This document shows, one piece after another, positions 28,442 through 39,514 of a DNA stretch of 64,000 bases. The notes under the pieces are model-generated. The model saw nothing but the letters and a program-made list of their open reading frames with translations. It did not search any database and was not told the DNA's origin. Positions within the stretch are counted from its first letter, which is position 1, and every line of letters begins with the position of its first letter. The DNA is taken from positions 62,001-126,000 of the forward strand of contig CAWEYR010000014.1 of the NCBI GenBank assembly GCA_963813345.1, in the 5' to 3' direction. Position numbers and translations under genes: made by a program. The DNA is from CAWDDA01 sp963813345. Lineage in GTDB: Bacteria; Acidobacteriota; Blastocatellia; RBC074.

Positions 28442-29152
28442 TTGAGTCCGGAACTCAGTCAACTGCTCTCCCTACAGGAGACAGACCTCGAAATCAAACG
28501 CATAACCGACGAAATTGCGACTTTTCCATCCCGCCAGCTAGAAATCGAGCAACAATTCGAAGAATCAGCCAGCGAGCTATTGAACCTCAAGCGTGAGTTC
28601 GAAACTGCGGTTGCGACTCGCATCCGTCTCGAAGCCGACCTGGTTACCGAACAGCAGAAGCACGAGAAATTCAAAGCTGATCTCATGCGCGCAACCAATG
28701 AGAAGGAATACACTACGGCTGTTCGCGAGATCGACGTCACCAAAAGGGCGATTAGTACGTTTGAAACGGAACTCCTGAAGTTGATGGAGAAGATCGATCA
28801 GCTGGACGTCGGTGTCAAAGAGCGGACTCCAGAGCTCGAGCGCCGCAGAGCTGAATTTGACCGCCAGCTTGACGAGATCGCGACGTCGGTCGAGAAAGGC
28901 CAGCAGCGCCTTTCTTCGATAACGAGCGAACGAGAGCAGCTTTACAGCACGCTTTCCGGCACCGCGAAGGCCCTTTACGACAGGGCATCCAGGCTTAGAG
29001 GTGGAGTTGTACTTGCTGAGGCCCGCGAGTATTCGTGTCAGGCCTGCCGGATGAAGATTCGACCTCAGGTATTCAATGACATCCGCCGCGGAGACACCAT
29101 CATCACGTGCGAGAGCTGCGCCAGAGTTCTCTACTATCGGGCTACGGGTTGA
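28442..29152 (+). CDS. C4-type zinc-ribbon coiled-coil protein (zf-RING_7)
   Basis: Protein of about 236 residues: a long coiled coil (heptad-rich, E/K/L/R) from about 15 to 175, including the conserved MRATNEKEYTTAVREI loop, then a C-terminal ribbon with CQAC and CESC. The family is usually annotated as nucleic-acid binding or CdsZ-like; function is not settled. TTG start chosen because GGGAGG lies 6 nt upstream. The 3' end overlaps convergent rlmB by 19 bp. Confidence 0.88.
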   Translation: MSPELSQLLSLQETDLEIKRITDEIATFPSRQLEIEQQFEESASELLNLKREFETAVATRIRLEADLVTEQQKHEKFKADLMRATNEKEYTTAVREIDVTKRAISTFETELLKLMEKIDQLDVGVKERTPELERRRAEFDRQLDEIATSVEKGQQRLSSITSEREQLYSTLSGTAKALYDRASRLRGGVVLAEAREYSCQACRMKIRPQVFNDIRRGDTIITCESCARVLYYRATG

Positions 29153-29883
29153 CGGCGCTGCCGGAGCGCTTCAAAAATCACGATTCCCGCCGCAACGCTC
29201 ACATTCAGAGAATTCACTTTCCCTTTCATTTCTATCGAGACGATGACATCTGATCGCTCTCGAACAAGCCTTCGGAGCCCTTTCCCTTCGCTTCCGAGCA
29301 CCAGCGCAAGAGGCACCTTGAGATCAAACTCTGTGTAGAGAGTCGGTGCGCCGGCTTCTACGCCAACGACCCAGAAGCCTCGCGACTTGAGCTCTTCGAT
29401 CAGTGACACAAGATTAGTCACGCGTGCCACCCGCACATATTCGACTGCACCGGCCGAAGTCTTCGCGACCGTCTCATTGATCGGAGCCGAGCGATGTTCG
29501 GGCAGGAAGACTCCATCGACTCCTGCACACTCGCACGTCCTCAGAATAGCACCCAGATTGTGCGGGTCCTCGACACCATCAAGCAGTACCACGAGCGGGT
29601 GCTCGCTGAGCGAGGCAAGGATGTCTTCCGCGTCGACATACTGCTGGCGGCGGTCTGTGGTGAGTAGAGCGACGACACCCTGATGGTTGGCATTCTTTGT
29701 GAGCTGATCGAGGTGGCGCTTTTCGCGACGCTCGAATCGCGTACCAGCTTTGCGTGCGAGCGCTTCAATTGCATCGATACGCGGGGCTTTGGCCCCCTCA
29801 GCCAGAATAAGCTTCGCAATCCCTCGACGCCGCGATTTCAGCGCCTCCTCAACAGGAGAAATGCCGTAGATAAGTTCCTGCAT
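29134..29883 (-). CDS. rlmB: 23S rRNA (guanosine-2'-O-)-methyltransferase RlmB, SpoU family
   Basis: SPOUT methyltransferase of 249 residues. The N-terminal substrate-binding domain starts MQELIYGISPVEEAL; motifs of the knotted domain are VEDPHNLGAILRTCECAGV with KTSAGAVEYVRVARV, ALVLGSEGKGL and IEMKGKVNSLNVSVAAGI. The RlmB branch methylates G2251 of 23S rRNA; exact site in this organism is inferred. I take the ATG at the start of the conserved domain; an in-frame upstream extension has no family similarity and crosses a repeat. Confidence 0.93.
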   Translation of the reverse strand: MQELIYGISPVEEALKSRRRGIAKLILAEGAKAPRIDAIEALARKAGTRFERREKRHLDQLTKNANHQGVVALLTTDRRQQYVDAEDILASLSEHPLVVLLDGVEDPHNLGAILRTCECAGVDGVFLPEHRSAPINETVAKTSAGAVEYVRVARVTNLVSLIEELKSRGFWVVGVEAGAPTLYTEFDLKVPLALVLGSEGKGLRRLVRERSDVIVSIEMKGKVNSLNVSVAAGIVIFEALRQRRQPVAR

Positions 29884-29891
29884 TGTAGTAG

Positions 29892-29924
29892 AGCCTTCAG
29901 GCAGCAAGCTGAAGCTTGAACTCC
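29892..29924. repeat. Partial palindromic repeat (families A/B)
   Basis: Contains GCCTTCAGGC followed by one arm of family B (AGCAAGCTGAAGCTTGAACT) with no matching second arm. It lies between the divergent rlmB and exported-protein genes. Confidence 0.6.
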
Positions 29925-29962
29925 GTACATGAATTATACCGGTTTGATTTTGAATCGTTGAG

Positions 29963-30829
29963 GTGAATAATCGGATTGTGGTGAACAAGCGAGATTTAGC
30001 CGTAGCGGCAGCCGTTCTGGGTATGTTTTGCATTTCAGCAGCATGCGCGATAACCCGCCCTGAAGGCGATGTCACGGCGCAATCTACAATCGAGGGCTAT
30101 CCCGCCATAATTGAAGCCACTCCACAGCGCCGTCAGAGCGGCAATATCGCGTGGCGACTTTTTCTTGCCGAACATGGGGCCAGGCAAATCGACCCCGATC
30201 TTCATCCGATTTTGAGGACTCCGGTCTCATTGCCCTCCGAACTCGCCGGCAGGGTCAAGCTTGTGTCCGGATCCACTGAGCTGACAGAGGAGAGTGCACG
30301 CGAAGCGCTACGTGTCTTTATCGAGCGGCAGATGCCGATACTCTCTGGACGAGATCGTACGGCTGCTCTCTCGCTGAAGGATCTTTCGCTGGTGAAGTTT
30401 GTAAGCGATGCTTCGAGTTTCTCAGCGATTTATCAGCAGATGAATTTTGGATATCCATTATCCGGTGAGATGGGCAAACTTGAGATTGCCATCAGCAAGT
30501 CAGGTGAGCTTGTTTCCCTGAAGAGCCTTCTCGTTCCGCGCCTTGACCTTCCTCGAAAGCCTCAAATCGAAAACACAGGACTTGCTGAAAAGATGCTCGA
30601 GCGCGAGTTCACATATTCGGCAATCGATGGGCGGCCGCTTACCTACAGGGTTCGTGGCGTGGAAGAGGTGAGCGTCAAGGGGATTGTTGTTTATCCGAAG
30701 GAAGAGAACGATCGAATGCTCCTGTATCTTGCCTATCCCGTTGAGGTGGGTCGCGGAACAACCTGGACCATCTACATTGACGCGGTGACCGGTAACGAGA
30801 TTGCTGTGGTCCAAAACTTCGTCACCTGA
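29963..30829 (+). CDS. Exported protein with a PepSY/FTP-like C-terminal domain
   Basis: 288 residues. A hydrophobic N-terminus (VAAAVLGMFCISAACA) suggests export and possibly a lipoprotein (ISAAC). The C-terminal 100 residues, with LYLAYPVEVGRGTTWTIYID and AVTGNEIAVVQNF, resemble the propeptide-like PepSY/FTP modules found before M4 and M36 metalloproteases, but no protease follows. Start could be this GTG or nearby GTGs at 29978/29981. It lies 17 bp before the serine hydrolase gene, so they are probably co-transcribed. Confidence 0.65.
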   Translation: MNNRIVVNKRDLAVAAAVLGMFCISAACAITRPEGDVTAQSTIEGYPAIIEATPQRRQSGNIAWRLFLAEHGARQIDPDLHPILRTPVSLPSELAGRVKLVSGSTELTEESAREALRVFIERQMPILSGRDRTAALSLKDLSLVKFVSDASSFSAIYQQMNFGYPLSGEMGKLEIAISKSGELVSLKSLLVPRLDLPRKPQIENTGLAEKMLEREFTYSAIDGRPLTYRVRGVEEVSVKGIVVYPKEENDRMLLYLAYPVEVGRGTTWTIYIDAVTGNEIAVVQNFVT

Positions 30830-30846
30830 GATCGGGTGGAACATCA

Positions 30847-31734
30847 ATGAAAATCTGGCTTTCGTTTTTCGTGCTGGTCTGTATCTTTGTCCCGATACCG
30901 GCCCAACACCGTCTGGAGAGTGCGCGCGAATCGGTAGAGAAATTGATCCGGGAGAGTGGAGCGCAGGACGTTGCGGTCGCAGTCAACCGCAGCAGTTCGC
31001 ACGAACGACTGTTAATCAACGAGCGCGTCATTCTTCACGCTGCAAGCACGATGAAGCTTCCGGTAATGATGAAGATCTTTGAGCTGGCAGCAAAAGGCAA
31101 GCTGTCTCTGGAAGGAGCGATCGAAATCAGGAATGAATTCCCGAGCATTGTCGATGGAACTCCGTATTCGCTTCGAAAGGAGGATGATGGCGAACAAACG
31201 TTGTATGCGCGTGCGGGCGAAACTGCAACCATACTTGATCTTGTAGACAAGATGATTGTCAGGAGCAGCAATCTCGCAACGAACCTGCTCATCGAGAAGG
31301 CCGGCGCCGAGAGCGTTACACAACTGATTCGTAATCTCGGAGGCCGGGATATGACAGTTAGAAGAGGCGTGGAAGACGGCAAAGCTTTCCGCGCGGGAAT
31401 CAACAACACGACGACTGCTTACGATTTAATGATTTTGCTGGACGCGATTGCGGAGACGCGCTTTCTCGACAAGCAATCGTGCGATCAGATGATCGGAATT
31501 CTGAGCAGGCAGGAATTCAACGAGGGGATTCCAGCAGGTTTGCCCCCAGGAACGCGTGTTGCGCACAAGACCGGATCCATTACTGCGATTCGACACGATG
31601 CGGGGATCGTCTTTCCGCACGGAAAGAAACCATACGTTCTGGTGATACTCACTCGTGGAATCAAAGATGAAAAGCGCGCAGATGAACTGATCGCAGGCAT
31701 TACGCGAATCATTCACCGCGCGCTTGAGAACTAG
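30847..31734 (+). CDS. Exported class A beta-lactamase-like serine hydrolase
   Basis: 295 residues with a signal peptide (IWLSFFVLVCIFVPIPAQ). The three active-site elements of the penicillin-binding/beta-lactamase fold are visible: STMK (SxxK), SSN in VRSSNLATN in the SDN position, and KTGS. An omega-loop glutamate is suggested by GVEDGKAFRAG, though the canonical ExxLN is not present. It could be a beta-lactamase, a PBP-like peptidase or an esterase; resistance should not be assumed. The N-terminal part follows the PepSY-like gene closely. Confidence 0.85.
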   Translation: MKIWLSFFVLVCIFVPIPAQHRLESARESVEKLIRESGAQDVAVAVNRSSSHERLLINERVILHAASTMKLPVMMKIFELAAKGKLSLEGAIEIRNEFPSIVDGTPYSLRKEDDGEQTLYARAGETATILDLVDKMIVRSSNLATNLLIEKAGAESVTQLIRNLGGRDMTVRRGVEDGKAFRAGINNTTTAYDLMILLDAIAETRFLDKQSCDQMIGILSRQEFNEGIPAGLPPGTRVAHKTGSITAIRHDAGIVFPHGKKPYVLVILTRGIKDEKRADELIAGITRIIHRALEN

Positions 31735-31741
31735 TGCCCTA

Positions 31742-31829
31742 TTTGGAGTGCGGCGACTCGGCGCCGCTTTAGTGTCCCCACGAATAGTGCGGCACGAGAC
31801 TAAAGCGGCGCCGAGCCGCCGCACTCCAA
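31742..31829. repeat. Palindromic repeat, family E, between convergent genes
   Basis: Near-perfect inverted repeat with arms TTGGAGTGCGGCGACTCGGC and ACTAAAGCGGCGCCGAGCCG (ends of complementary arms) around a small loop. It can terminate from both sides. The DUF4097 gene reads into it and uses a TAG inside it as stop. Confidence 0.85.
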
Positions 31830-32636
31830 ATTCGGTACTACTTTCGCACGTAATTCGACGTTTCCAGAGATCGACTTGAGTGTCAGTTTGCGGGCTCCGC
31901 CACCCACCACACCCGTAGCTCGTTGGCCCGGTCCATGTTCCTTCTTTTCAATGTTCAGCGGGAAATCGGTCCTCAGGTCACCACTCAGCACCGACATCTC
32001 AACAGTTGCATCGAGACTGCCGGGAAGCTTGACGTTCACATTTCCGCTGGTCGATGCGAATTCCATGCCTTCGGCACCAGACAACTTGTTGATTGACACT
32101 TCTACATTCCCACTGACCGACTTACCGCTGACACTTCCAGCGATTTCGCCGACTTCGACATTTCCACTTGTCGATGAGGCATTTATGTCACCCGTGACGT
32201 GCTGGACCGCGACGTTGCCGCTCACCGACCTGGCTTTCAGACTGCCGGCAACCCCGGAAACTTTAACATTGCCGCTGACGCTCGAAATCGCGTCAAAGCG
32301 GTACTTTACGGATGTTGGTACCTGTACTTCGAAACGAATCGAAGCGTCGCAATCACACCTTTCCGGATACGCAACACTGATATCTACTCGGTTCGCCCCG
32401 CTGTTGTCTACGACCTGAATCTTGTCACGGTCGCGCCCTTCCCGAAAGCCCTTAACAACAACGACTTCGCCCTCGTAGCCGGAGACGGCGACATCTCCCG
32501 ATATGTTCTTGATACTGACGGTCCCATCCGGACCGAGAGTGAACGTCCTTGTAAAGTCCTGAGCCGAGACCGTAAGTCCGGCCATCACCAGCACCACCAT
32601 TGATAAGGCAAGCGCGCGCAATAATTTCGATTTCAT
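31800..32636 (-). CDS. DUF4097 exported protein with SVSGNV repeats
   Basis: 278 residues. ATG chosen for the AAGGAG site upstream; signal peptide MKSKLLRALALSMVVLVMAG with a cleavage near SAQ. The rest is a right-handed beta-helix-like repeat in which SGNV recurs about every 18-22 residues (SVSGNVKVSGV, SVSGNVAVQHV, STSGNVEVGEI, SVSGNVEVSIN, STSGNVNVKLP, SISGNVELRAK), typical of DUF4097. Role unknown; often membrane or envelope stress associated. The last eight or so residues (ECGGSAPL) are encoded by the palindromic repeat, so the original terminus was probably different. Confidence 0.88.
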   Translation of the reverse strand: MKSKLLRALALSMVVLVMAGLTVSAQDFTRTFTLGPDGTVSIKNISGDVAVSGYEGEVVVVKGFREGRDRDKIQVVDNSGANRVDISVAYPERCDCDASIRFEVQVPTSVKYRFDAISSVSGNVKVSGVAGSLKARSVSGNVAVQHVTGDINASSTSGNVEVGEIAGSVSGKSVSGNVEVSINKLSGAEGMEFASTSGNVNVKLPGSLDATVEMSVLSGDLRTDFPLNIEKKEHGPGQRATGVVGGGARKLTLKSISGNVELRAKVVPNLECGGSAPL

Positions 32637-32686
32637 CTGCGGAGAACTCCTTTCGTAATAACCGTAGTTGAGCCTGATTTTTCCGT

Positions 32687-33325
32687 TCACCGCAGTGAGT
32701 GATGCTCGATCACAAAAGGTTTCAAACTCAGCACCGCAGCGCTCAGCACCTTTTCCCGAATGTGAAGAGCAAGCTTACTCAGGTCTGATGGAAAGAAGAC
32801 CGGCAGGTGGGTGTCCACAATTCCGTCAAGCGCCAATCCTTCCGAGGAATTGAAGACTACGTCGATCTGTCCTTTGCGCAGCGCCCGAAGGGCAGTCGAT
32901 TTGAGCCGATTCTCTGGGCCTGACAGCGTAAGAATCGAAACCGACGGGCGCAGGAACTCGAGGATGCTCGTGCCTTCAATAAGAACGCCAGGGCCCTTGA
33001 CGCGTTCCAATGCGAGTTCGATTCCACGCTCGATCTGGCTTGTAGTAGCGATCAGCCAGTGGACATTGCTCGCGCCGGCATCCCAAAAGCGCCCGGTATC
33101 TTTGGTTGGAATGTCCGTGAGATTTCGCTCCGACAAAACTTTGGGAGCATTTCCAAGTAAATGGCTGACGCAGCAGATATCGGGATCCCGGCCACACGAG
33201 CGATAGTGTCCCCGCGTTACCTTGATCGCTTCCCAGCCAGGAAAATGCTTGAGCAGTTGGCAGACGAGCGTCGTCTTTCCAACGTTCGACGACGCTCCCG
33301 CAACTACTACGACCGGGATTTGCAT
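32687..33325 (-). CDS. MobB-like P-loop NTPase with a cysteine cluster
   Basis: 212 residues. Walker A GASSNVGKTT opens the protein (IPVVVVAGASSNVGKTTLV), as in MobB and related SIMIBI GTPases. A conserved-looking CGRDPDICC follows about 35 residues later, then LIEGTSILEFLRP and VVFNSS in positions of the later nucleotide motifs. Members of this group lack an assigned function; MobB itself aids molybdopterin guanine dinucleotide synthesis. A molybdopterin oxidoreductase is encoded 10 kb away, too far to link them. I start at MQIPVVV; the longer frame reads through a repeat. Confidence 0.75.
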   Translation of the reverse strand: MQIPVVVVAGASSNVGKTTLVCQLLKHFPGWEAIKVTRGHYRSCGRDPDICCVSHLLGNAPKVLSERNLTDIPTKDTGRFWDAGASNVHWLIATTSQIERGIELALERVKGPGVLIEGTSILEFLRPSVSILTLSGPENRLKSTALRALRKGQIDVVFNSSEGLALDGIVDTHLPVFFPSDLSKLALHIREKVLSAAVLSLKPFVIEHHSLR

Positions 33326-33339
33326 ATTTGAAGTGGCCT

Positions 33340-33476
33340 GTAGTACCGCCTTGACCGCGGAATTTGAGATTAGAGAATTGAGATTTGATATCAGCATAGT
33401 TAGTGTTCTTAGCACTCTCGGAAACGTATTCATCTGACAACTCTCTGCATTCTCTGCGGTGAAAGGCGGTACTACA
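33340..33476. repeat. Composite inverted repeat (family A)
   Basis: Outer arms GTAGTACCGCCTTGACCGCG and its near complement (CGGTGAAAGGCGGTACTAC) flank an A/T-rich centre containing TTTGAGATTAGAGAATTGAG. It fills the space between ppdK and the MobB-like gene and could terminate ppdK. Confidence 0.75.
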
Positions 33477-33487
33477 TCCCGTCCTCT

Positions 33488-36271
<2,784 letters not shown>

Positions 36272-36287
36272 TATTGACTTCTTCTCC

Positions 36288-37056
36288 TTATTGATTGTTA
36301 TTTGTGACGCGTAGACGGTCGACAAAAGCGACCGACTTCAAATCGCGTTCAATAGTGCGGCGTATTAATTTTGAGGCGAGTGTGCCGATCTGCTGGAGCA
36401 TCCGGCTATCGCGCTTGATTGAGAAAAAATCGACTGGGTTCCTGGTTAGGATATCTTTGAGTCCTGCAAGCACTTCGCGCCGTAGTTCGTCCCCGCGCCT
36501 CCCACTGCAGGACAGACAAAGCGGGGCGCCTTCACTGGTCATCCACACGGATTGCTCCTGCGGAGAGGCTGCGGCTGCAGACGTGACAGGTGCTGAGATC
36601 AGCCAAAAAGCCCGAAAGCCTGAGCATCCATACCTCGAAATAGCGCGAGATTGCAGGAAGCTCGCGTGCGCCCGATAAACTCATTGCTTCAATCGTTGCT
36701 CCTACCAATCTGTAGACCCGTTCATTTGGCTCGTGATCGGGAACAAACTCAATGACGAGCTCGGCAATATAGTGCAGTGCTCCGAGCCGTTCGGAGGTGA
36801 TTTCGTCACTGAACTGCGGCCTGATAATGTCGCAGGTCGAGATCGAAACAAGTTCCTGATTCTCCTTCTGATAGTAGCTCAAAGCGACCTCAGTCAGCGG
36901 CTCGAGACTCGAGCCAAAGCGGCTGCGGAGCTTTCTGGCTCCCTTGGCGACTGCGCGCACCTTGCCTGCATCTCTCGTAAACAGGACACATATCTTGTCT
37001 GCCTCTTTCAGCGTATAGGTCCGCAACACAAAGGCGTCGGTCCGGTGAAGCGGCAT
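36288..37056 (-). CDS. recO: DNA repair protein RecO, frameshifted
   Basis: About 255 residues after joining. N-terminal OB fold (LHRTDAFVLRTYTLKEADK ... VAKGARKLRS), then the helical domain, and a zinc site split by the frameshift: CHVC before and CLSC after. RecO binds SSB-coated ssDNA and loads RecA with RecR. The break lies near the CC at 36543-36544 (plus strand) and is repaired by removing one base, giving AGAIRVMTSEGAPLCLSC. I start at MPLHRTDAF; the longer upstream frame reads through palindromes. Confidence 0.92.
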
Positions 37057-37114
37057 AAACCAACATTTTATCGACTGGAGCAGGGTTAGTAAATGGAAGC
37101 AGGTTCCAGGGCAT

Positions 37115-37178
37115 GTAGTACCGCCTTCAGGCGGAATGGTTGGCACGGAAGATTCCGCCTGAAGGCGGTACAACGTGC
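37115..37178. repeat. Paired family A repeats in inverted orientation
   Basis: Two copies face each other: GTAGTACCGCCTTCAGGCGG and, 20 bp on, TTCCGCCTGAAGGCGGTACA. The pair separates recO from the small membrane protein, whose stop codon (CTA on plus, 37179-37181) abuts the right copy. Confidence 0.85.
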
Positions 37179-37355
37179 CTAAAACGGCAGGGGATAGAGT
37201 ACCCAGGCGATGGCGAGGCCCAGGAGAACGAAGTACCCGAAGACTTTCGCTCCGTAGCGCAGACGTTGCGCCGGCGTCGGGTGATCTGACGAAAGTGCGG
37301 CGAAAACGATCGAAACGAGCAGACTGTAGAGAAGAAGAGCCAGAAAATGGGTCAT
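37179..37355 (-). CDS. 58-residue membrane protein
   Basis: A short gene easily missed: MTHFLALLLYSLLVSIVFAA, a polar loop (SSDHPTPAQRLRYGAK), then a second hydrophobic segment ending VLYPLPF. GGAGG precedes the ATG and the ATG overlaps the stop of the DUF6677 gene by 4 bp, so it is translated with it. Two transmembrane helices in a hairpin are likely. No family is recognised; the pairing with DUF6677 suggests a small partner subunit (inference). Confidence 0.7.
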   Translation of the reverse strand: MTHFLALLLYSLLVSIVFAALSSDHPTPAQRLRYGAKVFGYFVLLGLAIAWVLYPLPF

Positions 37356-37813
37356 CCCTTCCTCCCCACCGCAATATCGAAAGCGTCGAGGGTTGCCAGC
37401 ATATTTAATGCTCCCGCAACCATCAAAAACGTGTTACCGTATTCGAAAGTGATCTTCGCGGCCTGGGTCGGGTCGACTTTGAATCCGATATCGGCTGCGA
37501 GGCAGACGAAATAAGCGAGGCCTATGCCGGTGTCAAGAAAGCTGAAGAACCATGTCAGCCACTCCCCGGCCACGGGGAAATAGAGATGACCTTCCATGAG
37601 AAACCCCAGGAGGAACATGGCGATGATTCCCGACCCTATTAGGACGCCACGCGTGTAACGCCGCAGAAGCACGTGTCCCAGCCCCGGTAAGACGAGGGCC
37701 GCGACACAAACCACTATCTGCCGGGTTCTCGAAACCGGCATGGGAAGTGGGACTGAAGTTATTGACGGCGAGCGTTCCTCTGCGGCCAAGCGATCTCCGA
37801 TAAACTTAAACAA
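37352..37813 (-). CDS. DUF6677-like membrane protein
   Basis: 153 residues with about four hydrophobic segments. CVAALVLPGLGHVLLRRYTRGVLIGSGI is the pattern seen in small TM2/DUF6677-type proteins (P-G-L-G-H plus a basic loop), followed by FLLGFLMEGHLYFPVAGEW. Function unknown. It is the first gene of a pair with the 58-residue protein and is divergent from the MATE transporter, with a 60-bp shared promoter region. Confidence 0.75.
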   Translation of the reverse strand: MFKFIGDRLAAEERSPSITSVPLPMPVSRTRQIVVCVAALVLPGLGHVLLRRYTRGVLIGSGIIAMFLLGFLMEGHLYFPVAGEWLTWFFSFLDTGIGLAYFVCLAADIGFKVDPTQAAKITFEYGNTFLMVAGALNMLATLDAFDIAVGRKG

Positions 37814-37872
37814 GCATTAGCCTTGGAGAGTCATTCTAAGTACGCTCTCGTGGGCTGTCAAACGTAATCGCT

Positions 37873-39271
37873 ATGAGTGAAAAACAAAGCAGCACTATGT
37901 CTATGATTCGCGAAGCTCTTATGGGCACGCAACGCGATTTTACAGAAGACAGCATCGGCCGCGCGATCTTCATCCTCTCGGTTCCCATGGTCCTCGAGAT
38001 GTGTATGGAATCGCTATTCGGCATCGTCAATGTCTTCTGGGTTTCCCGGTTGGGCGCTGACGCGGTTGCCGCGGTCGGAATTACGGAATCGCTTCTCACG
38101 ATAATCTTTGCCATTGCGCTGGGCTTGAGCATGGCGACAACTGCGGTCGTCGCACGTAGAACCGGCGAAAAAGACAGCAAGGGCGCAGCCATTGCCGCAG
38201 TGCAGGGGATTATCCTGGGAGTAGCCGTGTCAGTGCCGATCGGGCTGATTGGGCTCCTCTTTGCGACGGACCTTCTGCGAGTAATGGGAGCCACGCCTGA
38301 AGTCATCACGACTGGTAGCAGCTACACGAAGATTGTGCTTGGGCTTAACGTCGTGGTCATGCTCCTTTTTCTGGTCAACGCGGTATTCCGTGGAGCGGGC
38401 GACGCGACCGTGGCTATGCGGTCACTTTGGCTCGGGAATCTGATAAATCTTGTTCTCGATCCCTGTCTGATCTTCGGTCTTGGCCCGTTCCCTGAACTGG
38501 GAGTAATGGGATCAGCGATCGCGACCACCATCGGCAGAGGAGCCGGTGTCGTCTATCAGTTTGCGATGCTGTTTTCAAAGCGAAGCAGAATCGTGCTGCG
38601 TCGCGACGACATCAGGTTCGAGCCGGAGATTGCGCTGAACATGCTTCGCATTTCACTGGGAGGGATGTTTCAGTACCTTGTAGCGACAGCAAGCTGGCTG
38701 GCGTCTCGTCCGCATCGTCGCAGTTTTTGGGAGTGCGGCCCTTGCGGGTTACACGATCGCGATCAGGATCATCATCGTTGCCCTTCTGCCATCGTGGGGA
38801 ATGAGCAACGCAGCAGCGACGCTTGTGGGCCAGAATCTTGGCGCCGCAAAACCGGATCGCGCAGAAAAGTCGGTCTGGATCACGGGGCTCGCCAACATGG
38901 TCTTCCTGGGAATCGTCGCGATCGTCTTCATCTTTCTTGCGGAGCCGGTGATTGGCATCTTCACTTCAGACCCGGATGTAGTTCCGTATGGCGTGGCGTG
39001 TCTGCGTTACATCAGTTACGGCTACATCTTCTATGCCTTCGGAATGGTGATGGTCCAATCGTTCAACGGCGCAGGTGACACATTCACTCCAACGTTGATC
39101 AATCTGTTCTGTTACTGGCTCTTTCAGATTCCGCTGGCGGCCTATCTGGCACTAATGACGAGACTCGAAGCAAGAGGCGTCTTTCTGGCGATCACGTTCT
39201 CCGAGTCCGCGCTTGCACTGGTCGCAATGTGGGCCTTCCAACGCGGCACGTGGAAGGAAAAGAAGGTGTGA
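37873..39271 (+). CDS. MATE family efflux transporter, frameshifted
   Basis: About 465 residues in two homologous six-helix halves. N-half: AIFILSVPMVLEMCMESLFGIVN and ATTAVVARRTGEKD; C-half: AAATLVGQNLGAAKPDRAEKSV and MVMVQSFNGAGDTFTPTLIN, both typical MATE motifs. These export drugs or metabolites with Na+ or H+. The frame breaks between 38694 and 38702 (GG pairs); removing one base gives VATASWLxLVRIVAVFGSAALAGYT, shown here as family-like sequence. Substrate not assignable. A nested palindrome follows its stop. Confidence 0.9.
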
Positions 39272-39293
39272 CGACCTGGGAGCGTCGCCGCTC

Positions 39294-39500
39294 CTGGGAG
39301 CGCCGGTCTCCGACCGGCCACGAGCCGCGAAGCGTGCGAGTCTTCAGCACAAGGACTCTCCAGGACTCGCACGCTTCGCGCCTGGGAGCGCCGGTCTCCG
39401 ACCGGCCACGAGCCGCGAAGCGCGCGAGTCTTCAGCACAAGGACTCTCCACGACTCGCGCGCTTCGCGGCTCGTGGCCGGTCGGAGACCGGCGCTCCCAG
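39294..39500. repeat. Two family C palindromes, one inserted into the arm of the other
   Basis: Copy 1 (39294-39380) has a complete left arm but its right arm stops at CGCACGCTTCGCG; copy 2 (39382-39500) is complete and begins at exactly that point. Both carry the loop sequence GTCTTCAGCACAAGGACTCT. A further partial CGCTCCCAGG follows. The region separates the convergent MATE and DUF4175 genes. Confidence 0.82.
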
Positions 39501-39514
39501 TGCGCTCCCAGGTA

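Noticed and set aside
30847..31734. Calling the serine hydrolase an antibiotic-resistance beta-lactamase
   Set aside because: SxxK and KTG are shared by the wider PBP-like fold, and the omega-loop ExxLN of class A enzymes is not clear.
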